The notes beneath the pieces are model-generated. The model ran no database searches and was not told the origin of the DNA. It saw only the letters and a program-made list of their open reading frames with translations. A stretch of DNA of 64,000 nucleotides from NCBI GenBank assembly GCA_907165275.2, contig OU015662.1, positions 4,595,501 through 4,659,500 on the forward strand. Direction: 5' to 3'. A program made the position numbers and the translations under genes. The stretch is from Zygaena filipendulae. Taxonomy: Eukaryota; Arthropoda; Insecta; Lepidoptera; Zygaenidae. Of this stretch, positions 1 through 8,328 are shown piece by piece. Positions within the stretch are counted from its first letter, which is position 1. Each line of letters begins with the position of its first letter.

Positions 1-606
1 TCTGTAACATGTAAAAAAAACTATGCGTAGCCTAAAAAATAAAGTTCCGACCATTTAATGGCAAATCATAAATTGATGGACGCTTTAATTTAGAAACAAA
101 AGAAATCCACAAGCAGTTTGCCATTAAGGTTGGTGGGGAAACCCTATTACTTTCGCTCCTTTAAAACATCGTGGAAGTTAAACGAAAAACTCCGCTTATA
201 AACGCTCGATTTAACCCTAGCGGTAATCGTAACACAAACAATGCCGAGGTGAAATAATGTCGAATAGCTACCGACAAATTAGGCGACCTTTTTAGTAGGT
301 AGGTATTTAAAATGAAACGGAAGGGAAGTTTTTGTTTGCGCCACCCTTCTGCTTGTGCTCCGTTCTCGATGTTGGAAAGTTGTACCTTTCAAAATGAAAG
401 AAATTTAAATACATATTATTGTGAACACTTTTATTTCAATCACTTAAAATCATACGTTTACAATGACTTATAAACATTACAATTTATAGAACCTAATTAA
501 AAGTATAGTGAGCGAATGTTCATGTTCATTGTTGTGATTTAATTTTATCTAGTTTCTCTTCAGGTAATTGTTGATTGTTGCTCTCTTATAAATCCACTAG
601 ATATAG

Positions 607-966
607 GTACAACTTGTTAATGAATTGACTTAAAACCTGATACACCCCATTTAAAAAATTAACAATAAAATGATTAAAACATAAATTATATAAAAAAAAT
701 GTATAGTCTAAAAGTTATTCTACATTAGTTTGAAGGTGACCTATCTACGAAATTTCAAGTGCTACGCCCGCGCCTACTACGTGTCAATGACCGATTCGAT
801 TTATTTGCTACGAGCGGCGTACGCGCCAAATATTGTATCATAAATAATTTAGCTATGGGTGAAAATGAAAAATATAACATGTATTAAAACATGGTGCGAT
901 CGATTCGGAAGTCGATTCGGAACAAATTACTTTCTAGTTTTCAGTCAATTCATTAACACGTTGTAC
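607..966. mobile_element. Non-autonomous DNA transposon (MITE) with 24-bp terminal inverted repeats
   Basis: The ends 607-630 and 943-966 are inverted repeats that match at 23 of 24 positions (core TTAATGAATTGACT). The 360-bp unit has no coding capacity. If the termini are read as CAAC...GTTG, a TA dinucleotide lies on each side (608-609 and 964-965), as expected of Tc1/mariner-like elements, but the duplication is too short to prove the superfamily. A diverged relative lies at 62533-62866. The two share the stretches around CTGATACACCCCATTT, CGTGTCAATGACC and GGTGCGATCGATTCGGAAGT in the same order. Confidence 0.7.
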
Positions 967-1509
967 ATACCAAAACCAGCAAGAGGAAAAAACCAAAAAA
1001 ATGGTAAATTTTGTGATAGGTACCCAATCGTATGAAAATAAAAGATTTTTTTTAAAGGTGTTTGTTCATCCATCACGTAAAAACAGCGGAACGTATTTAA
1101 ATAGATACTTTTATCCCGGAACAGAGATGTCTTGAGGCAATCCCGAACCGCTCGTGAGCAGAGCCGCAGCAAGCAGCTAGTTATCTAGATAAAAAATAGG
1201 CAAGAACTAATTTCAAGCAAAACTCCATTATACCAATTTTATCTGTAGGTAGGATATGAAGTTCCAATACTATGTACTTCGTATATTAATTTGTAACAAT
1301 CGTAAAAGTTATTTCGTTTCATGGGTTAATAAATTTTTATTGGCATTTTTACAGGATAATATAGTCTTTGGGGCTTCAGGTGGGTAGAGATGGCAAAAAT
1401 ATTAACAATGGTAAATGCACAAAATAGCATTTAGGATACTACTACAATATTTATACTGCTTACACTATAATGTCATTATAATATGTCTTTTGTTTTTTTG
1501 AAATAAGAC
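967..1509. other. AT-rich non-coding stretch, nothing recognised
   Basis: No gene, RNA or repeat boundary is recognisable. A minus-strand ORF at 945-1172 starts inside the TIR of the neighbouring MITE and has no protein-family character. Confidence 0.5.
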
Positions 1510-1741
1510 TAACGGCCGCACTCAGAATCGACTTTAATGATTACTTAGTTAAGTATAGATTTTTAAAACAAAACTGCCGCAATCAGAGACGTTCAGTAAA
1601 TTAATGTTAGTTGGCATTTAATAAGATATAACTTAATTAGTTAAATGCCGATTATTATTAATTTATTTATTTAGTTTTGTTTTAAAAATCTATACTTACT
1701 TAACTAAGTAATCATTAAAGTCGACTCTGAGTGCGGCGGTA
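1510..1741. mobile_element. Nested-palindrome MITE, copy 1
   Basis: Outer inverted arms of about 61 bases lie at 1514-1574 and 1674-1737 and begin TAACGGCCGCACTCAGA or a close variant. Just inside the left arm is a second start, TGCCGCAATCAGA, beginning an inner arm that runs to about 1618. The matching inner right arm is partly missing. No ORF is present. A second family member at 4274-4453 has the missing inner arm but lacks the left outer arm. Confidence 0.65.
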
Positions 1742-4273
1742 AATCCGCGTAATTTAAAAACAAAAACCGGTAAGTAGAGTAGGTATAATATAAAGACAAA
1801 TAGATAAATAATTATATCGAAATAAAGTAGAAAACTTTTGACATCATGCGTGTTATTAACTGGTAGGTAGGTATTCTATAACGTATCTAAATAGAAATGC
1901 CTTCATCATAAAAAAAACTGTACCTACTGAAATCTAATTCGAATTTTGAATTTGGAGAATAAGATACTATGCTCAGGACATTCACGAATAGGTAGGTACG
2001 TTTTGCTCACAGCTTGTCATGCTTAGTTCGATCATAAGTATTACAATATTTTTTGAATTTAACATGTAGGTACATTTTAATTTACCTTTTTTGTTATCTC
2101 TATCCCTTCGCATATTTGTTCCCCGCTCGGCCGCGATCGCCATTGGAGCTATTGTCGTAACAATAACAGATCCGATTTTTCGGCGGTTTTATTGCTTTTC
2201 GAGCTTTCCTCAAAAATAATATCGGATACAACATACTTTTATCAAATAACCGGGGCTTCAAGAATTTCATTGGGAGGAAAATGAATTTAATAAAAATGTA
2301 AAATTATACTCGAGCAATAGGTATTGATTTGGATGATATTACCTAAATAATCTTTCAATATTAACTTTAAAAAAAGAAAAAAAAAGTTGGTTTATAGTCC
2401 GGAGATAATCTCAAGAGATTTTCTTCTTTTATATATAGGTACCTACCGAACCGATTCCAAACATTATATTATATGGTTACAAAACTATCCAGTAATATAA
2501 TTATGATAACAATAAGTAACATAGAATAATTTCATCCTAAAAAAAGGTACCCAGGCAATCCCATTTATGCGAATGGATCCTGTTTAAAAAATATTTAAAC
2601 GAATATTATTTCACTCATTTATTGGAGCTACACATTCAATAACATTACTCAAATTGGATGACAGGTTCACTTTTTTTACAGTAGTCAAGTACTTTCTGGG
2701 TTTTCGAGCACACTGCATGATTTTACTAAGTTTTTTGTTCTCTTCATTCCCGACGTAACGAGTCGACAACAAGCCGAATCGACGCAGAACATGATTCAAG
2801 TTTGATATCACTGCCGTATATAATGATTATTACCTACGGTTGTTCATCTGACCGTTGCTGTGGTATTCTTTTGTAGTTTAATAGATGCATCGTTGATCCA
2901 TATAATTATTTACGATAAATAGAGAATGGTTCCAAATTTATTTGATATTCTCATAGATTATATATTTTTGGTCATTGAGTTTTTCCTATTCTTATGTGAC
3001 TAATATCGGGATGTTTTAACATGAAAGAAACTACGATTTGCGTTTAAACTCCTAAAACCTAATAATATTTATCTTATTTGCTATGACTCTCTTTGGCTTG
3101 GTATTGAAAATGATATTCTAGGTTAAACAAAAGACTAGGTATAATAGGCATTCAGCATAGAAGCACGTTATTCACAACCTGCGCATACGCTGACAGATTA
3201 GTATCGGGGCGCAATAATGGCGGCTCTGATGTTACGCCGCATTATTTTGTGATTTACATGACGTGTAGGGTCAGCTAAAATGTTATATCAATGCAAGTTC
3301 ACAAGCTTTCATTTTGTCGGAAAAAAAGTTTGTTCATAAAGGGCAAGCTCTGAAAATACTAAACTGCAAAAAAATATTTTACTGACAATGAGCTACAGTA
3401 TCCCTGCCTATTTTGTAACTTACTTTGTATACCCCTAAATAAAGAATTTCAGAGGGAGTTCGACTATGTACGGCTATTGGTCTAATCACAAGCAATTAAG
3501 GCCTTGGGAAGTAGTGTATAAAGTATTATTTTTCATCCCCGTATAAAATGTTCCCAAGCCAATTTCATTTACGCGTATGAAATCACGGGCGGCTATACAT
3601 ATTATACAATACAATCATTTATTGGCGACTGACATTGACTAGATTTTCGTGATGTAGGAGGTCTTTTACAATTCATTGTAATGGGTTATTTTGATAATTT
3701 TTTTTTTCGTAGGACCTACTCGGCAACTTAATCTGCAGCCAGTACCACCAGCCGTGACCACGTCACATATTACCCACACTTGATTGCCTTACATAAGTCA
3801 TCATCATCATAATATGTGTTTCGTAGATCCGTCGTGCCGTCAAAGAGGACCCTCGTTGTCTATACCGCGTTAAACTCACATATGATTGATGTTTTAGTAG
3901 TCTAGTTGATGCTATGAAAATTAGAAATTTAGCCACAGTTTCTTACTATAATGACTTAGGATAACGGTTGTTTCTCGTTTTACTGATTAAGATTGTGTAT
4001 GATTGGAAACGTCTCTTCATAATATTGTAATATACATAATTATGAACAAAGATAAACCAACTAATTGATTCACTGATAATATATAAAAGTAGAGCGGAAA
4101 CTAATAAAGCTAAAAATCTTAATTTGTAATTCTTCATTCCCGTTACGGTTAATATGTATATATTTTAACCATCTGGTACCATCAGGAAATTTTTGTCCCA
4201 GTTTTGTAGGTGAGTAGGTATACTTTGATATTTGACTTAAAAAAAGTTCTTTTTAGACAAATATGCAAAAAAA
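1742..4273. other. Non-coding stretch with one GC-richer island
   Basis: No recognisable gene. Positions 2095-2225 are less AT-rich and contain CGGCCGCGATCGCC. They resemble a regulatory island rather than a repeat. An ATC/ATG-type trinucleotide run near 3798-3812 resembles the tail of a lepidopteran LINE. The minus-strand ORFs at 2611-2811 and 3946-4137 are short and unrecognised. Confidence 0.4.
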
Positions 4274-4453
4274 ACTACCGCAATCAGATAAGTTCAATAA
4301 ATCAATGTTAAATGGCATTTAACTAATTAAGTTACATCTCATCAAATGCCAATTAACATTAATTTATTAAACTTGTCTGATTGCGGCAGTTTTGTTTTAA
4401 AAATCTATACTTAACTAAGTAATCATTAAAGTCGACTCTGAGTGCGGCCGTTA
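4274..4453. mobile_element. Nested-palindrome MITE, copy 2 (left outer arm missing)
   Basis: Inner inverted arms lie at about 4275-4326 and 4344-4389, beginning CTACCGCAATCAGA and ending TCTGATTGCGGCAG. They are followed by the right outer arm 4390-4453, which ends TCTGAGTGCGGCCGTTA and matches the right outer arm of the copy at 1510-1741 almost base for base. The left outer arm is absent, so this copy is truncated or represents the inner element joined to one outer arm. Confidence 0.6.
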
Positions 4454-5948
4454 GTGCGTTTGAGCGTAAGGCGTAAGCGTGAGTGTGTCTGTGAAAACAA
4501 TCCGAGCAGACACGAGAGGGCTTGGCACCGACTTCAAACCAATCAGTGGATAGGTAGCATATACCGTTAATAATATTACGTGTACCTACTTCTGTCTTTG
4601 GGATTAAATCTGTGTTTTGTTTAATTTTTCACTTTTTTAAGTGTAATAACATTTTCATGTTTTTGAAGGCGCTTGATGTTTTTTGAAAAGTTTGTTTATT
4701 CCTATTAAAACATCAAAACAAAAGTTCCCACACACATGTTTATTGTTTAATAAATTGCACAACTGTTTATATTTGGAGAATAAATCACATTATGCGGCTC
4801 ATTTATAAACACATGTGAGAATGTTTGAATTAATTCAGCATTGACACCGTTGAATCAACTGGTTTTCATCTCCTTACCGTTCGTCTTGCCTTGTGTGACA
4901 CGTGCGTTCCCTATTTAGTGGGGTCATGAACAGCATATACAATTAACTTTAAAATACACGCACGTTTTACCATAGATTTAATAGGTAAGTGTGAAGCGAA
5001 AGTAGAGTGAAGCTATTTCGAGTCAAACTCAAATGACCGAGACACCGAGTACGTCGTATACACATTTCTTTCTGTGTGTGTGTGTGTCACTGAAGGTAAT
5101 TTCTCGCCGTTCCATTATTGCACACATCGATCGATTTCGAAGGTATCTACTTTAATTATTAACGAAATTTTAAATGAAACTATGACCATAGTTTATTATG
5201 GTGTTCGTACTAGATGACCCTCGTTGCTTTAACAGCGTTGAAATTGGAAATTCCTTTGAGAATTCAGAGATAAAAATATTTTAGGTATGTTTTAATTCAG
5301 AGTAGGTTGGTATATGCAATTTTACATAGCTAGCCGGTTTGCCACGAAAGACTGACAAATATATGACAAATATAAATACTCATACGCACATTAATACCAC
5401 ATACCTAGTGTGATTACCTCTATAGTACGCTTTTACTTTAAAACGTTTATTTATAACGTTTATCTTGTCTTAAACTTACACGAAATCCAACACCGCACTG
5501 CGTTGATTATAACCCGCCATTATTACCTCAAAGCATGGATTCCGAGGCTTTTTTGCATTTTATAGCATACAATTTAGCAAAAACATAGCGTGATAGCTAC
5601 ATGAGAAACGGGATGCGATGTGGTTGAATTATTAAATAATTGCCTGAGCCGACGTGTTAGCTTTGAGGTGTTTCACATTTTTAATATTTAGCAATTCGTT
5701 GTGTATGTTTTTTCCTCAGCTTCCTTAATTTTTAAGTGAAAAATTCTTTAGGCACGTTGGGCACTTTTGAGATAGGGAAAGAGCACTGAACTCGGGTGAC
5801 CGTCACACTTAGACAACGTACCTAGCTTTCAAAAATAATGTTTACAAGTTTGTTATAAGCTAAGAAGTTTTACTTCTGACGTGCAGTCCTGAGACTGACT
5901 GTTTTTTTAAAAGAAATCTCGCAACGTTTTATTTTATTGTAGGTAGGT
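4454..5948. other. Non-coding left flank of the retroelement
   Basis: No gene recognised. A short TG dinucleotide run lies near 5071-5086. The last bases before the retroelement are AGGTAGGT, part of which is the target-site duplication. Confidence 0.5.
5945..5948. repeat. Target-site duplication AGGT, left copy
   Basis: AGGT immediately precedes the left LTR and is repeated at 14035-14038 after the right LTR. A 4-bp duplication fits Ty3/gypsy integrases. The site is a tetranucleotide run, so eight bases (5941-5948 and 14035-14042) agree. The 4-bp reading follows the family rule and leaves both LTRs 301 bp long. Confidence 0.7.
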
Positions 5949-6249
5949 AGTCATGTTGACGGTACCAAGTACTGAATAATTTCTCTATATTATAAATATT
6001 ATCATACTGTGACAACGACCGGGTGGCCAGCCACAGACGCTGAGCAAGCATTCCCGCTACACGGCGAAGTCCATCCGCCCTATAGAGATAAGGTGCTAGG
6101 AATTAAGAATAATATACTCATGTACTCATGTTAGATTTAATGTTAGTTTTAAGCATTCATTCTTATTGTAACGGTCATACAATAAAGACGTATTAAAATG
6201 CATTAAATTGCTTTTTAAAAAGCGGTCCTGGATCTACCGTGATTTGTCT
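5949..6249 (+). repeat. 5' LTR of the errantivirus
   Basis: 301 bases, beginning AGTCATGTTGAC and ending GATTTGTCT, repeated at 13734-14034 with no difference I can see. A TATA-like TATAAAT lies at 5991-5997. The polyadenylation signal AATAAA is at 6181-6186. The final T also serves as the first base of the primer-binding site. In this copy the LTR should drive the genomic transcript. Confidence 0.95.
6181..6186 (+). promoter_or_regulatory. LTR polyadenylation signal AATAAA (5' copy)
   Basis: A canonical AATAAA hexamer, repeated at 13966-13971 in the 3' LTR. In the 3' LTR it would direct 3'-end formation of the genomic and spliced RNAs. The 5' copy must be ignored or lie too close to the transcription start. 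Confidence 0.7.
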
Positions 6250-6266
6250 GGCGCAGCCGGTAGGAT
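6249..6266 (+). promoter_or_regulatory. Primer-binding site for tRNA-Ser
   Basis: TGGCGCAGCCGGTAGGAT directly abuts the LTR, overlapping it by one base. It is complementary to the CCA-terminated 3' end of an insect tRNA-Ser acceptor and T-arm; tRNA-Ser is a primer type known from 17.6/297-group errantiviruses. It would prime minus-strand DNA synthesis. The tRNA match is from memory of tRNA-Ser sequences and should be checked against the host tRNA set. Confidence 0.85.
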
Positions 6267-7023
6267 ACCCTCTATATCCTATCGTCGTGCTCGTGCTCTC
6301 GAAGACACAAAAATCGGTCTGAAGTGCGTGTTCGGCGTGTGAAAGGGTATCCATACGAACCAAATAAATAAGACTCCAAGGTGACCAGGACCAGGACCAT
6401 TGCTGGAAGACATGGGTGGCTTGTGAGTACAACCTTTACTTCCTTTGCTTTCCCTATGACTTCCAAATATTAAATGTTACTATAGAGACAGAAAATCGCT
6501 CAAGTAACGTTATCTGATTGCACAAAAATAGGCAACCATACACTAAATCGGTATAACTTAGTTTATAGATCGTACACTTCATCGGTACATAATTAAGAAT
6601 ATTTTAATCAAATAACAAATCTATTTGATTTTAAATACTTTGCTCTATTTTATACACTACATCGGTATAATTTAGTTTATAGGTCGTACACTTCATCGGT
6701 ACATAATTACGAATATTTTCATCAAATAACAAATCTATTTGATTTTAAATACTTTGCTCTATTTTATATTTAGGATATTAAGATATTACACTGAATCGGT
6801 ATATTAAATTAAGAATAAATTGTTTAAATAATTATTTTTTAGTTACAAATACAACATTTGAAAAAAAAAATATAGGTCTTATATTAAATTTGTTTAAATA
6901 ATTTGTGACTCTATCACTCTATATCTCTATGAAATAATTTTAATAATTTTTAGCGTTAAGAATTAAATTGTGTGTGTCTCTTATTATAGTACTTGTTGTG
7001 TTAAAGTGAATATAAATTTAAAA
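6267..7023 (+). other. Errantivirus 5' leader (untranslated)
   Basis: About 757 bases lie between the primer-binding site and the gag start. The first part is of ordinary composition; from about 6537 it becomes AT-rich and carries tandem repeats. Minus-strand ORFs at 6193-6466 are not credible genes. In gypsy the equivalent leader holds an insulator and the 5' splice site of env. Here the leader is likely to hold packaging and regulatory signals. Confidence 0.7.
6537..6801 (+). repeat. 114-bp tandem repeat in the errantivirus leader
   Basis: Two nearly identical 114-bp units (about 6541-6654 and 6655-6768) are followed by a partial third near 6786-6801. Each full unit has two ATCGGTA motifs (6547-6553, 6581-6587, 6661-6667, 6695-6701), and a fifth is at 6795-6801. 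Each unit also has an 8-bp perfect hairpin, ATCAAATA with TATTTGAT (6607-6629 and 6721-6743). Position and form recall the insulator repeats of the gypsy leader, although the motif is not the Su(Hw) site. Confidence 0.8.
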
Positions 7024-8328
7024 ATGGCTCAAAGTGTTCAGGTGATACCGAAAGATATTTTAAATTTAATACCAAAATATGATGGAGAGCCCAACTTGCT
7101 AAATCTTTTTATTAAGAAATGTGAATATGTTTTGGTTAACTTTGGTGGTCCAAATAATCCGGTACAATTATCTTACGTTTTCCAATGTATTACAAGTAGA
7201 TTAACTGGTAGAGCTGCCGCTCTCCTTAGCGAGAGGGATGACATTAATAGTTGGAATACATTACGAGCAGTTTTCATTCAACATTTTGGAGATCCACGTT
7301 CGGAGGAATGTGTCGCGATTGAATTAGAATCATTAAAAATAAAAAATGGCGAATCTTATATCGATTTCTGCAAAAGGGTACAAAACGTACGCAGTACATT
7401 ATTTTCAAAAGTGAATTTACTCGTAGATGAAGGTGTTAAAGCCGCAAAGATGATTATTTATAACAAAGCTGCTTTCGATGTTTTTCTTTTTAATTTGCCA
7501 AAAGAATTTATCAGGCTTATAAGGTTAAGATTGACGCCACCTAACCTTACTTTAGAAAACGCATTAGCAATAGTAACAGAAGAAGTTAATGTTCAGTTTC
7601 AATACGACTCAAAAAATAAAGATAGACCAAATTATAAGAATTTTCAACCGTCAAATCCAGCACAAAATTCTTCTTTTCATCAAAATCATGCTAAATTTGC
7701 GCAGCCAATAAATAATAACTTTGGTTTTAAAATACCAGCACCGCAACTGCCGATGCAACAAAAGTTTAAATTTGGTTTTTCTCCTTATGGTAACCGAAAT
7801 AATTTTAACCTTCCACAAGGGGGATACCGACCTCAATTTAATAATAGTCATGGTAATCCCAATTTTAAATTCGGCATCCCGCAAGGAGGATATCGTCCTC
7901 AATTTAACAATAACAACCAAAATTTTAAATTCGGCATTCCGCAAGGGGGCTATCGTTCGCAATTTAATAATAATAACCCAAACTTTAAATTTGGTATTCC
8001 GCAAGGGTACCGCCCACAATTAAATAATAATCCTCACTTCAATAAACCTGTTCAAAAGCTAGATTATAATACTGATGTGTCGATGCGTACTGCACCACCA
8101 ATAAAACAAAACTTTATTGAGGATTCACAGCAAAACGTTTTTCATAATAATGAACTTTATGACTACGACTATAGCCCTGATTATTGTGACAATAGTGATA
8201 TACCTGTATACAACGAATATGATGAGAACCAGTATGTTGAGTACGAACAAGAACAACCGGTACAAAATAATGAGGAAATTTTAGAGACAAATTTTCAGGA
8301 AACGGCCTCAGATACCAACAGCCCATAA
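7024..8328 (+). CDS. gag: Errantivirus Gag (capsid/nucleic-acid-binding polyprotein)
   Basis: Structural protein of 434 residues that would assemble the particle core around the RNA. I take the ATG at 7024 as the start: it sits in AAAATGG, a good insect context. The frame is open further upstream to 6970, but only with a GTG. Residues 1-190 have the alpha-helical, errantivirus-like capsid pattern, including a LESLKIKNGESYIDF-type segment. Residues about 200-340 are rich in Asn, Gln, Phe and Gly, with four PQGGYRPQFNN-like units spaced 22, 20 and 20 residues apart. Residues 376-415 are acidic and Tyr-rich. There is no CCHC zinc knuckle, as is usual for errantiviruses, so RNA binding probably falls to the disordered repeat region. 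The 3' end overlaps the pol frame, and most product would stop at 8326-8328. Confidence 0.9.
   Translation: MAQSVQVIPKDILNLIPKYDGEPNLLNLFIKKCEYVLVNFGGPNNPVQLSYVFQCITSRLTGRAAALLSERDDINSWNTLRAVFIQHFGDPRSEECVAIELESLKIKNGESYIDFCKRVQNVRSTLFSKVNLLVDEGVKAAKMIIYNKAAFDVFLFNLPKEFIRLIRLRLTPPNLTLENALAIVTEEVNVQFQYDSKNKDRPNYKNFQPSNPAQNSSFHQNHAKFAQPINNNFGFKIPAPQLPMQQKFKFGFSPYGNRNNFNLPQGGYRPQFNNSHGNPNFKFGIPQGGYRPQFNNNNQNFKFGIPQGGYRSQFNNNNPNFKFGIPQGYRPQLNNNPHFNKPVQKLDYNTDVSMRTAPPIKQNFIEDSQQNVFHNNELYDYDYSPDYCDNSDIPVYNEYDENQYVEYEQEQPVQNNEEILETNFQETASDTNSP
7813..8040 (+). repeat. Tandem coding repeat in gag (about 60 bp units)
   Basis: Four units beginning CAAGGGGGATA or a close variant start at 7816, 7882, 7942 and 8002, giving periods of 66, 60 and 60 bases. 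They encode PQGGYRPQFNN-like blocks joined by NFKFGI. All period lengths are multiples of three, so the repeats expand without breaking gag. Large ORFs in the other frames here (7651-8019 minus, 7721-8023 plus) are shadows of the repeat. Confidence 0.9.
8289..8295 (+). promoter_or_regulatory. Probable -1 ribosomal frameshift site A AAT TTT
   Basis: The heptamer AAATTTT lies with the gag codons AAT and TTT in the X XXY YYZ phase needed for a -1 slip. The pol frame is open from 8274 onward and the gag stop is at 8326-8328, so the heptamer falls inside the only window where a shift can work. A weak 6-bp pairing (8307-8312 with 8354-8359) is the only downstream structure I noticed. Confidence 0.65.

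Noticed and set aside
6970..7023. Gag extended upstream to 6970
   Set aside because: The extension has no ATG (it begins with GTG). The ATG at 7024 has a better context, and the protein starting there has an errantivirus-like N-terminus.
7651..8023. Long ORFs in other frames within gag (minus 7651-8019, plus 7721-8023)
   Set aside because: They follow from the low-complexity tandem repeat in gag and encode repetitive products with no independent character.
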